In this document: positions 9,749 through 19,286 of the stretch, piece after piece
Layout: each line of letters begins with the position of its first letter
Position numbering within the stretch: the stretch's first letter is position 1
Assembly: GCA_905235375.1 (NCBI GenBank)
Contig: CAJOLH010000018.1
Coordinates: 1 to 64,000, forward strand
From: an uncultured Bacteroidales bacterium
Lineage (GTDB): Bacteria > Bacteroidota > Bacteroidia > Bacteroidales > UBA3663
Reading direction: 5' to 3'
Length of the DNA: 64,000 nt
Program-made: the position numbers and the translations under genes
The notes under the pieces: generated by a model
Databases searched by the model: none
What the model was told of the DNA's origin: nothing
Seen by the model: only the letters and a program-made list of their open reading frames with translations

Positions 9749-9826
9749 TTTCCTATATTTATAGTAATTTAAATTGTTTAATAGTTTTATTTTGTCAGCT
9801 TTGGTTGACACTGACAGTTAAAAAAA

Positions 9827-11094
<1,268 letters not shown>

Positions 11095-11133
11095 GGTGTT
11101 CTGGTTTTACAGGTGTTTTGATGCTATATGAGA

Positions 11134-11170
11134 ATAATTAGAGCCGAAGTTCGTCCTCGGCTCTAATTAT
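11134..11170 (-). terminator. 14-bp hairpin between cas9 and cas1
   Basis: ATAATTAGAGCCGA (11134-11147) and TCGGCTCTAATTAT (11157-11170) form a perfect 14-bp stem with a 9-nt loop, 8 nt after the cas9 stop. The run after it on the minus strand is AT-rich but not a clean U tract. It may act as a partial terminator, an RNA-stability element or a processing site that lowers cas1-cas2 expression relative to cas9. Confidence 0.65.
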
Positions 11171-11177
11171 GTATGAT

Positions 11178-14100
11178 TTATCTTACAATCTTGGTAATTC
11201 TTCCAAGACGATTAACAGTAAGTTTCCAGCATATTGATTTTATAGTAGGCTGGTTGAGTTCTCTTTCAATTTTTCCCAAGCTGTTGCCGATACTAATTTC
11301 GTGTATTACGCGATTCTTGCCACCGTAATCCTCCTCTGACTTGGCAACAAGAAGAGGTGAAGAGATACGATGAGGAATAAAGTAGGCACTCTTTTTCGTA
11401 CAACTTATAAATTTGTAGATTCTATTTCTGTTTAATTGGCCAATATCAGGAGGAGACAGTCGTTCATCCTCGCTGGGTACATATACCAATTCGTTTGGCG
11501 AAAGGGTAAACTTTAGTCTCCACCCATCATCATTTGTTTCTGGAACAGGTGCAAATCCTTGTTTGATTTGTTCTACGACAACATTAAGCGGAATGGTCTC
11601 ATAGTTTCGTTCACCATTTTTCGATTCATATATGGCAAAATACAGATTTGTTCCGCTTTGTGCTTCAGCATACTTGGATGCACTGCTGCCTGTTTCACCG
11701 ACTTTGAACTTCTCGCCCATAGGTTCAGAGACGCGAACATTCAAAATAGATTGATGTTTTCGACCTCCATTGAAATCGGCAATATGCTCGTTTAAGTCTG
11801 CTATGCCTTCTGGAGAGAAAGCAATTTTGGAATCATTACCCTTAGTGCCAAGATAGTTCAAAAGAATCTTTTGAATACCTGTATCTGTAATGGAAAGTAT
11901 TCTTTTTTGGTCAAAGGAGTCATCAAGTTTCTTGCGCACAGCCACCATAGGATCGGCATTGTCGGTGTAATAGTAAATCCGGATTTGCTTGCCTACCCCT
12001 TCTTCTGCCAATCGCTTTTTAAGTCTCTTCTTATCGAATCCTTGGCTTATTAGGTCAACGATTTGTCTGCGAAGTGAAGAATCAACAATATTGTTGATGT
12101 CCAAGAGAGCCGCATCTATAGAAACGGACTTAATCCTACGCAGATTGACGTGTCCAAACATTGTCTCCTTATGAAGTGGCTTGCGAACTACAAATTGTTT
12201 ACCTCCGTTTTGGGCAACTTGTCTCTTTCGCCCATCTGCATCGTAGTGCTCATAGTAATTGGTGGCACGAGAGAGAATACGCACTTTATTCTTGAAGCTG
12301 ACCACCACACCCGACAATGCCTGGTAAGCATCTTGGGTGAAGGTAGGCCAGGGCTTGATGAATAAACCGCCTTTCCCTGTCAGTTTTCGCTTCAAGTCTT
12401 CACGCGGTTCGGTCTTATTGGCGTTCATATTGGAAAGGAGATTGACCATACTGCGTGAGGCACAAGCAATGACAAGGGCATCCATGGCATGATGGCGATG
12501 ATCAATACGTTTCTTGGAAAAACCTTTGCGTAGAGACAATGGCATATCGGTCTGGAAGTAGCGTTTCCCGTCCTTGTTCTCCCAATGTCCGAAAAGCGTA
12601 GTGCCTGTTAGCTCGTTCAAGCGCTCGAAGCGAGGATATACCAAATGATTCCATACGTCGTTGAGACCCCAATCTTTTTTCAACCTGTCAGTGACGGAGC
12701 CTGTGCAGACGATGAGGTTCTTCGAGGTCTCCTGGTCGTCATTCTCGTCTGCTCGGACAATATTGGAGAGTAGGGCCTTGATGACTCGGCTGATGTAACG
12801 GCTGTCGTTCATCTGCCGCTGAATGAATTCTTCGGGGATGTCATCAAGCATGAGGTTGTGCTTCTTGGCTTTGAGGTGTGCATAGTGGTCCTGAACGAAC
12901 TGTTCGTACTCCTGCTTATTGAATACTTTGACTGTGCCGTGGGTTGTCGGTATAATCTTCCCTCCGTTCTGGCAGATGTATTCATGAGCCAACAGGTTGG
13001 TCTTGTCCCTGTTTACTTCGGCTTCGCATATCACCTTGTTGTTGAATGAGTCATCATAATAGCGGGTACGTGGTATTACATGCTCTATCTGGTAGGCTGG
13101 CGTGAAGAGACGGGACAAGGGGATGACCTGTCCGGTATAGGGAGAACGGTAGCGTTGTTCAAGCCATAGCTTGTATCGGGTTAGTTGGCTTGCCGAAGGT
13201 TGTGCCATGCGCGAGATTTCGGATATCTCCTTAAACTCGGGGTCGGATGGCTTGAGTTCGGTAAGTGCACCCTCTTCATAGATCCGAAGGATATCCTGCT
13301 GCATAGGACTGTTAGGACGAACATCCAGTATGTCGGCATCGTTGAGCAGTTCTATGAGAAGTGCTTTAATACGCAGGTTTGTGTTCTCGTTTTCGCGATT
13401 CTTTTCGCTGATACGCTGGCGTATGTCTGCAGGATTTTTCATCTCGCGTCCTAACTCAAGATGTATTTCATCGATATGCCCGTATTCCTGCCAGATGTCT
13501 GCCACGGTTCTCAGCGTCTCAAGGATACACTGCTCAACAATCGGGTTGCGCAAGGAGTGCTGTTGGAAGTCCATAATGAAGGTATGGATGTCATGTGGAG
13601 ACTTCCATGGCTGTGTGGGTTTCTGACCATATAGCTCTTCGCACGCTTGTTCGGAACGCTTTCCTTGTCGCATAAGTGGCAATATCTTCTTTATCGCCTT
13701 CTCGGAATAGCTTCCGTACTCCTTCTCGAAGGGTTTGGCTTTCGAGAAGATTTCGACGAATTTATCGATGTCGGCAACATGTATGAAGGATGCAAACTTG
13801 CGGAGGGCTCCCCGTAGCTCCTCCACGTCATCGATTGAATAAAGCAGATGCCAAAGCCGATGTTCTAAAGCAGGGTCGTTAAGAAGATTGACTGGCGCTC
13901 CCGACTTTTCAAGACAGCCTATTAACAAAGCTCGTGTTTCGCCTACAGGATACTTCTTGTCCTCGACATAGTTCCATCGCAGAGGATATTTTGAATCTTT
14001 CCCTTTGGGCTTCTTGATTCCAAGATAATCCTTCAATAAGGAATCCATATCTACAACCTCACGTTTGCTAAGCCAGCAATATAGATGTTCCCAAGCAGCC

Positions 14101-15548
14101 TTGTCGGGGAAATATGTCAAAGTCACCTCCTTGTCCTCGATACCACTTGTATCATAGAGTCTGAGGTTCTGCATGAACTGACGGATGCGAAATTCCTGGA
14201 AGTAGGGATTGCTCTTGGCAATACACTTGTTGTATTGGATTTTCTCTTCGCCTGTCTCATGATCGACATATTTATGATATTCGAAGGGGCAGTTGCTTAT
14301 CAGAGACTTTTTGCTCTTGAGAGGTCGCTGATAGAAGAGTATGTCTTCAATAAGAAGGTAAGACATATCCTTCTGCTTAAGGCTATCCTGACGCGCAAGA
14401 TTATGGCAGTAGAGAGATTCGCTGCACGCATCAAGGAGGCTCTTGTCACTTAATTCGGAATGAAACTCCGCCTGTTTTTGAAGAATGGCATAGAGTTCAT
14501 CTTTGTAGAAACGACGGTCGATGGTCTCGACGAGCTTTCCGATTATTTTCCCGGATGGGTCGGAAAGCAGATGCTGATAGATGTATTCGCCGATTTTCAT
14601 GCAGCTTTGCTCAACTCCCTTTTCCGTTCGTACCTTGCGGAGCGTCCAATCGTCGGGGTTGGGGGCGCGGAAAGAACGTTTCACTTCACCCTCCTTGTTG
14701 CGTTTGGGCTGACCTTTTTCGTCGAATTCTGTTGTGACAATGAACTCGCGTTTCTTTCCGATCCAGTCTTTCAAACTGATTTGGCTTTGTCGGCGATAGA
14801 CCATCCCATTGGCCAGATGAACATTATACCATCGTCCTTTGTTCGTTTCTTTCTCGTTGGGGTCGGAGTCAACATTTATCACTTCCTGCTCGATGTATTC
14901 GACAAGTTTTGTCTTGTCGTTGTCTTGGCTGATTTCGTCCTTGCCGCGCAGTTGGTAATAGCCACGCTTTTGGTTGAAGTTGAGTAGAATCCAAGCTATC
15001 TCTTCTTTTGTGATGGGGCGCGTCAATGCCTTCTGACGTAGATAATAAAGGGTCCAATCATAGGGAATCTTTTTCCCATCAGCAACTAAAAGCGGCTGTT
15101 TCTCTTTGAATTCGGCCAGCATCTCTTCGAAAGAGTCTTGAAACAAGAATTTAGGTTTCCCTTGGGCATCACGTGTCCATGCGATCTTTGGTTCTTCATC
15201 AGGATTGATGAATTTTCCGAAACTCTTAGTTTGACGAGGATTCCAACCAATAGCGTGATCATAATGCACTGGAAGAAAACCGAGGATATGGAGCACTCGC
15301 AGCAGACGTTCTCGACGAAGGGCGCGACGTTCATAAAGTCGGCGCATCCCTCGTTTCTGTGTGCGTGCGGCTGTTTGTGTTTGAATGGGAGCACCACCTT
15401 CGAATGCACCAAGGATATCTTGGGTCATTGGGATGATACGGCTTCCTAATTTGATCTTTCTTTGGTATTCAGAACCTTCGTCATCGGTTTGAATGAGAGC
15501 CCAACCAATACTATTTGTGCCTAAATCGAGGCCTAAAATGTTTTTCAT
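11178..15548 (-). CDS. cas9: CRISPR-associated endonuclease Cas9, type II-C
   Basis: The protein has 1456 residues, long for II-C but normal for Bacteroidetes. RuvC-I has D8 in LGLDLGTNSIGW; an arginine-rich bridge helix spans 61-90; RuvC-II has E698 in HLELGRE; the HNH domain has H823 in IEHVIPRTRYYDDSFNN; RuvC-III has D1023 in HRHHAMDAL. All catalytic residues are present, so both strands should be cut. The PAM-interacting region is the C-terminal ~300 residues; the PAM itself cannot be read from sequence. The likely promoter lies at 15707-15737, giving a ~150-nt leader complementary to the tracrRNA. Confidence 0.99.
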   Translation of the reverse strand: MKNILGLDLGTNSIGWALIQTDDEGSEYQRKIKLGSRIIPMTQDILGAFEGGAPIQTQTAARTQKRGMRRLYERRALRRERLLRVLHILGFLPVHYDHAIGWNPRQTKSFGKFINPDEEPKIAWTRDAQGKPKFLFQDSFEEMLAEFKEKQPLLVADGKKIPYDWTLYYLRQKALTRPITKEEIAWILLNFNQKRGYYQLRGKDEISQDNDKTKLVEYIEQEVINVDSDPNEKETNKGRWYNVHLANGMVYRRQSQISLKDWIGKKREFIVTTEFDEKGQPKRNKEGEVKRSFRAPNPDDWTLRKVRTEKGVEQSCMKIGEYIYQHLLSDPSGKIIGKLVETIDRRFYKDELYAILQKQAEFHSELSDKSLLDACSESLYCHNLARQDSLKQKDMSYLLIEDILFYQRPLKSKKSLISNCPFEYHKYVDHETGEEKIQYNKCIAKSNPYFQEFRIRQFMQNLRLYDTSGIEDKEVTLTYFPDKAAWEHLYCWLSKREVVDMDSLLKDYLGIKKPKGKDSKYPLRWNYVEDKKYPVGETRALLIGCLEKSGAPVNLLNDPALEHRLWHLLYSIDDVEELRGALRKFASFIHVADIDKFVEIFSKAKPFEKEYGSYSEKAIKKILPLMRQGKRSEQACEELYGQKPTQPWKSPHDIHTFIMDFQQHSLRNPIVEQCILETLRTVADIWQEYGHIDEIHLELGREMKNPADIRQRISEKNRENENTNLRIKALLIELLNDADILDVRPNSPMQQDILRIYEEGALTELKPSDPEFKEISEISRMAQPSASQLTRYKLWLEQRYRSPYTGQVIPLSRLFTPAYQIEHVIPRTRYYDDSFNNKVICEAEVNRDKTNLLAHEYICQNGGKIIPTTHGTVKVFNKQEYEQFVQDHYAHLKAKKHNLMLDDIPEEFIQRQMNDSRYISRVIKALLSNIVRADENDDQETSKNLIVCTGSVTDRLKKDWGLNDVWNHLVYPRFERLNELTGTTLFGHWENKDGKRYFQTDMPLSLRKGFSKKRIDHRHHAMDALVIACASRSMVNLLSNMNANKTEPREDLKRKLTGKGGLFIKPWPTFTQDAYQALSGVVVSFKNKVRILSRATNYYEHYDADGRKRQVAQNGGKQFVVRKPLHKETMFGHVNLRRIKSVSIDAALLDINNIVDSSLRRQIVDLISQGFDKKRLKKRLAEEGVGKQIRIYYYTDNADPMVAVRKKLDDSFDQKRILSITDTGIQKILLNYLGTKGNDSKIAFSPEGIADLNEHIADFNGGRKHQSILNVRVSEPMGEKFKVGETGSSASKYAEAQSGTNLYFAIYESKNGERNYETIPLNVVVEQIKQGFAPVPETNDDGWRLKFTLSPNELVYVPSEDERLSPPDIGQLNRNRIYKFISCTKKSAYFIPHRISSPLLVAKSEEDYGGKNRVIHEISIGNSLGKIERELNQPTIKSICWKLTVNRLGRITKIVR

Positions 15549-15570
15549 ATAAAAAAAATTGAAAAATTAT

Positions 15571-15601
15571 TTGGAAGTTATTATTTTTTCCCTTATCTTT
15601 G
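15571..15601 (+). promoter_or_regulatory. tracrRNA promoter
   Basis: TTG at 15571-15573, a 20-nt gap and TATCTTTG at 15594-15601 match the Bacteroidetes consensus exactly. The predicted start near 15608 falls at the 5' end of the anti-repeat. The motif overlaps the 5' leader of cas9 on the opposite strand. Confidence 0.85.
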
Positions 15602-15607
15602 CACCCA

Positions 15608-15690
15608 GATACTAAAAATATCTCAAGCAAGTCACAATAAGGATTATTCCGTTGTGAAAACATCAGGGCGGGGCAACTCGCCCTTTTTCT
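15608..15690 (+). ncRNA. tracrRNA
   Basis: The RNA starts with ATACT (15609-15613), which pairs with AGTAT at repeat positions 23-27, then a bulge, then TCTCAAGCAAGTCACAA (15621-15637), which pairs perfectly with repeat positions 2-18. A small nexus-like hairpin follows (GGA-TTAT-TCC, 15641-15650), then a terminator hairpin. Length is about 83 nt, within the type II-C range. It is divergent from cas9 and expressed from its own promoter. The exact 5' and 3' ends are predictions. Confidence 0.95.
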
Positions 15691-15691
15691 T
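15665..15691 (+). terminator. tracrRNA terminator
   Basis: AGGGCG (15665-15670) and CGCCCT (15679-15684) form a GC-rich stem with an 8-nt loop followed by TTTTCTTT, a standard intrinsic terminator. The hairpin probably also serves as the 3' stem of the guide complex. On the opposite strand the stem is not followed by a U tract, so cas9 transcription should pass. Confidence 0.9.
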
Positions 15692-15706
15692 TCAGTGTAA
15701 CGGTTG

Positions 15707-15737
15707 CAAAGATAGGTACTTTTTCTTATTTATCCAA
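15707..15737 (-). promoter_or_regulatory. Probable cas9 promoter
   Basis: On the minus strand TTG (15737-15735), a 20-nt gap and TATCTTTG (15714-15707) match the consensus exactly. The start would be near 15700, so the transcript would cross the entire tracrRNA gene in antisense before reaching the cas9 ATG at 15548. No better minus-strand promoter was seen closer to cas9. Confidence 0.8.
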
Positions 15738-16000
15738 ATAAATGAGAGAAATTCTGAAAAAATAATAGTAAAATTAGATATTTGCTACATGGTTTATCAT
15801 CGTTGATGTGTCTCGCAGGAAGATTAACCATGATTGCATCGTGTGTGCCCGATTACTTTATTGTAAAATGGAATCTGCCCACAAAATGCCTCATAATTTA
15901 ATATATAGTAAACACTCGGTACAAAATTGAGACTTTTTTTCGCTAAAAGGACGATTTTTGTGGTATTTGGAACCATTTTATTGAAATATTTTGTATCTTC

Positions 16001-16159
16001 GCAGCGCCCATTTCGACAAATCGAAAACAAAAGCGAAATATGACAAGTCGCCAAAGGCATGGGGAGGCAGGTCGGGGTGGTCGCAGAGCTCAAAAATCGG
16101 ACATTCTATTTTGAAAATTTTTAATATTGATTTTCTGAGAATTTTGAGCGTAGCGACCC
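16001..16159 (+). promoter_or_regulatory. Conserved structured leader element, copy A
   Basis: This 159-nt noncoding segment is closely similar to 60919-61111. Shared blocks include CCATTTCGA, CGAAAACAAAAGCG, GGTCGCA, AGCTCAAAA, TCGGACATTCT, AATTTTTAA and the end AGCGACCC. GGTCGC (16079-16084) with GCTCAAAA pairs with TTTTGAGC (16142-16149) and GCGACC (16153-16158). A promoter-like TATCTTCG precedes it at 15994. It ends 60 nt before the M49 peptidase ATG, so it would be in the 5' UTR. Confidence 0.75.
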
Positions 16160-16219
16160 AAACAAGGATATTAGATAGAAGAAGTACAGACAAATAACAA
16201 CAAATAATTAACATAATTG

Positions 16220-18271
16220 ATGAAATATATTGCAATGACATCAATGCTCATGGCCGGAATGTTGACCGGATGCAGCGTGAATCAGAAGGAGGAGGTCGCA
16301 CCCGAAGTGCAGCCTTGGAGTGTGGACCGTTTCGCTGACATCGAAGTGCTGCGCTACGAAGTGCCGGCATTCGAGGAACTGCCATTGGCGCAGAAAGAGC
16401 TTATCTATTACCTCACGGAGGCTGCTCAGTGGGGTCGCGACATTCTGTGGGATCAGAATTGCCGCTTCAACCTGCCCATACGCAACATCTGCGAGGCCAT
16501 CTACCAGAACTACAAGGGCGACAAGGAGGATGCGCAGTGGAAGGCTTTCGAGCAGTACACGAAGCAGATATGGTTTGCCAACGGCATCCATCATCACTAC
16601 AGCACTGCCAAGTTCAACCCCGAGTTTACGCAGGAATGGTTCGAGACGCAGATCAGCGAACTGCCAGCTGCCGTGAAGGATGAGGCCCTGCAGCAGGATC
16701 TGGCTATGCCCGACCTGATGCGTGCCATCTTCGACCCGAAGTTCATGGCCATCAAGACCAATCAGGCCGATGGCGTGGATCTGATTGCCACCTCTGCCAA
16801 CAACTATTACGAGGGCGTGACGCAGAAGGAGGTGGAGAAATACTATGCCAAGCTGAAGAATCCGAAGGACCTTACTCCTGTGATGTACGGCCTGAACTCG
16901 AAGATGGTGAAGGAGAAGGGCAAGCTGGTCGAGATGACCTACAAGGTGGGCGGTCTCTACAGCCCTGCCATCGAGAAGATTGTGTTCTGGCTGGAGAAGG
17001 CCAGTGCCGTGGCTGAGAACGAGAAGCAGAAAGCTGCCATCGATGCGCTCATCCAGTATTATCGCAGTGGCGACCTGAAGGACTTCGACACCTACAGCAT
17101 CCTGTGGGTGGAGGATCTGCAAAGCCGCGTGGATTTCATCAACGGCTTCATCGAGAGCTATGGCGATCCCCTGGGTCTGCGTGGAGCATGGGAGTCGATT
17201 GTGAACTTCAAGGATTCGGCCAACACAGCCCGCACCGAGATAATCTCGAGCAATGCGCAGTGGTTTGAGGATCGTTCGCCCGTCGATCCGCGTTTCCGCA
17301 AGCCTGTGGTCAAGGGTGTGACTGCCAAGGTCATCACCGCTGCCATCCTGGCGGGCGACAGCTATCCCTCGACCCCTATCGGCATCAATCTGCCCAACTC
17401 GAACTGGATACGTGCCCAGCATGGTTCGAAGTCGGTGAGCATCGACAACATTACGGCAGCCTACGACGCTGCTGCCCAGGGCAACGGCTTCGGTGAGGAG
17501 TTCATGTGGAGCGAAGTTGAGATTGAGCAGGCCAAGCAGTATGCCCATTATGTAGATAACGTGCATACCGACCTGCATGAATGCCTGGGTCATGCCAGCG
17601 GACAGCTGCTCCCTGGTGTCGATCCGGATGCCTTGAAAGCCTACGGCTCCACCCTTGAGGAGGCTCGCGCCGACATCTTTGCACTCTACTATATGGCCGA
17701 CCCCAAGCTCGTCGAGCTGGGTGTGATGCCCAATGCTGATGCTTACAAGGCAGGCTATTACCAGCAGATGATGAACGGACTGATGACCCAGCTCGTCCGC
17801 ATCAAGCCGGGTGATAATCTGGAGGAAGCCCACATGCGCAACCGCGCACTTATCGCCAACTGGACGCTTGCTATGGCTCAGCAGGATGCTGAAGAAGATG
17901 GTGGTGAGCCTGCACTCTGCTTCGAGAAGCGCGACGGCAAGACCTACGTCAAGATCAACGACTACGAGAAGCTGCGTTCCTATTTTGCTGAGATTCTTGG
18001 CGAACTGCAGCGCATCAAGAGCGAAGGGGATTTCGAGGCAGGCCGTATGCTGGTGGAGACCTACGGCGTGAAGGTCAATCCTGAACTTCATAAGGAAGTG
18101 CTCGAGCGTTATCAGTCGCTCCACATCGCTCCCTACAAGGGTTTCGTCAATCCGCGATATGAGCTTGTGAAGGATGCCGACGGCAAGGTCACCGATGTGA
18201 AGATCATCTATGGCTCGGAGACCTATCCCGAGCAGATGCTTCGCTACAGCAAGGACTATTCAGCACTATGA
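16220..18271 (+). CDS. Dipeptidyl peptidase III-like lipoprotein (M49)
   Basis: The start is moved to the ATG at 16220 (the ORF track used TTG). The 683-residue protein has a lipobox near residue 18 (LTGC), so it is a lipoprotein. The zinc-peptidase motifs of family M49 are present: H453ECLGH and E480EARAD. Length and motifs agree with the Bacteroides DPP III type, which removes dipeptides from the N-termini of peptides. It begins an operon: its stop overlaps the next ATG (ATGA). Codon use is GC-rich and core-like, in contrast with its AT-rich leader element. Confidence 0.93.
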   Translation: MKYIAMTSMLMAGMLTGCSVNQKEEVAPEVQPWSVDRFADIEVLRYEVPAFEELPLAQKELIYYLTEAAQWGRDILWDQNCRFNLPIRNICEAIYQNYKGDKEDAQWKAFEQYTKQIWFANGIHHHYSTAKFNPEFTQEWFETQISELPAAVKDEALQQDLAMPDLMRAIFDPKFMAIKTNQADGVDLIATSANNYYEGVTQKEVEKYYAKLKNPKDLTPVMYGLNSKMVKEKGKLVEMTYKVGGLYSPAIEKIVFWLEKASAVAENEKQKAAIDALIQYYRSGDLKDFDTYSILWVEDLQSRVDFINGFIESYGDPLGLRGAWESIVNFKDSANTARTEIISSNAQWFEDRSPVDPRFRKPVVKGVTAKVITAAILAGDSYPSTPIGINLPNSNWIRAQHGSKSVSIDNITAAYDAAAQGNGFGEEFMWSEVEIEQAKQYAHYVDNVHTDLHECLGHASGQLLPGVDPDALKAYGSTLEEARADIFALYYMADPKLVELGVMPNADAYKAGYYQQMMNGLMTQLVRIKPGDNLEEAHMRNRALIANWTLAMAQQDAEEDGGEPALCFEKRDGKTYVKINDYEKLRSYFAEILGELQRIKSEGDFEAGRMLVETYGVKVNPELHKEVLERYQSLHIAPYKGFVNPRYELVKDADGKVTDVKIIYGSETYPEQMLRYSKDYSAL

Positions 18272-18729
18272 CCCCACTTCAGCTCAGCGCCATCCACAAG
18301 CTCTTCCGCAGCAGGCAGAACATCTTTACGAGTTCGTTGCTGCGGCAGCATGGCTATATCTATAAGGTGGCGTTCGGCTGCTCCTTGCCCGACATCAAGG
18401 ACTTGGCTCAGATGGTGAAGGCGATGCTTTCCGACCCCGCTTCGCCACTCTATGGCATTGGCAAAACCGAGGTGGCTGAGTCGCTTTGGGCTGAGGATGA
18501 CATTCGAGAGTCGAAGCTGCTGGCTCCGCTGCTCTACCCACGCGGCACAATGACGGTAGAGACCGCTGAGCGCTGGGTGCAAACCATTCCGACGCCTGAG
18601 GTGGCCGATGTGGTGGCGATGTATGCCTTCCAGTACGGGATAGGGCAGGAGCTGATAGGTCGCTGGACGGATGCGGAGTCGAAGATGAAGCGATATTGTG
18701 CCAAAAGTCTTGAGAAGCGATTGTCATGA
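18268..18729 (+). CDS. DNA alkylation repair-like small HEAT protein
   Basis: This 153-residue protein overlaps the preceding stop and the following start by ATGA junctions, so translation is coupled on both sides. The order LFRSRQNIFTSS, MVKAMLSDPASPLYGIGKTEVAE and PRGTMTVETAERWVQTI suggests a short AlkD-like helical repeat protein. The family usually has over 200 residues, so this is a reduced form and catalytic activity is uncertain. The link to a peptidase and a Fur protein gives no functional hint. Confidence 0.55.
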   Translation: MTPLQLSAIHKLFRSRQNIFTSSLLRQHGYIYKVAFGCSLPDIKDLAQMVKAMLSDPASPLYGIGKTEVAESLWAEDDIRESKLLAPLLYPRGTMTVETAERWVQTIPTPEVADVVAMYAFQYGIGQELIGRWTDAESKMKRYCAKSLEKRLS

Positions 18730-19271
18730 AAAGGAAACGTCCAGAGAGGGTTGCTGATGCGGTGAATCGCAAGCGCGACCAGATTACCAAGAACCTACAT
18801 TCAGAGGCTTTGGCTCCCGAATACGATGAGGCGCTTCAAATCATGGAGGACTACCTTCGCAGCCAGAAGAAACGTTGCACGGTGGAACGGCGCTTCATCC
18901 TGCAGGCACTCTACCAGCTCAGTTCTCCTGTCGATATCTCGACGCTGCACAAGATTGTCTGCGATGACGAGGGTAGCGTGGCATTGACCACGGTCTATAA
19001 TACGCTCGACCTGCTGGTGCAGCTCAAGCTTGCCAATCGGCTTGAACTGGTTAGCCGAGGCATGACGTTCTTTGAACGAACGCTCGGCCAGGAGCCGCAT
19101 GGATTCGTGATTTGTGAGCATTGCGGCAGCATCAAGGTGCTGCGCAAGCTGCATGTGCTGCAAAAGTTCGAGGCACAGCTGCCCAAGGGATTCCATCCCG
19201 AGACATATACGTTTCAGATTCATGGCCTGTGTGCTAGGTGTCAGCGTCTGATAAATAAAAAGAAAAAATAA
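18726..19271 (+). CDS. Fur-family transcriptional regulator
   Basis: The 181-residue protein has a winged-helix region (CTVERRFILQAL, VALTTVYNTLDLL) and the Fur-like C-terminal dimer domain with HGFVICEHCG and a terminal CARC pair, which together form the structural zinc site. Fur relatives sense iron, zinc or peroxide; the motifs do not decide which. The N-terminal ~40 residues are longer than usual. It begins by ATGA overlap with the AlkD-like gene and is followed after 15 nt by purA, so it may be part of the same transcript. Confidence 0.9.
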   Translation: MKRKRPERVADAVNRKRDQITKNLHSEALAPEYDEALQIMEDYLRSQKKRCTVERRFILQALYQLSSPVDISTLHKIVCDDEGSVALTTVYNTLDLLVQLKLANRLELVSRGMTFFERTLGQEPHGFVICEHCGSIKVLRKLHVLQKFEAQLPKGFHPETYTFQIHGLCARCQRLINKKKK

Positions 19272-19286
19272 CACATATTAAAAAAA

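Noticed and set aside
11178-15548. Inactive or type II-A/II-B Cas9
   Set aside because: All RuvC and HNH catalytic residues are present, and neither csn2 nor cas4 lies nearby, so it is an intact II-C enzyme.
16241-18124. 627-codon minus-strand ORF
   Set aside because: It lies fully antisense to the M49 peptidase gene, whose motifs are clear. Long antisense ORFs are common in GC-rich coding DNA with few stop codons on the opposite strand.
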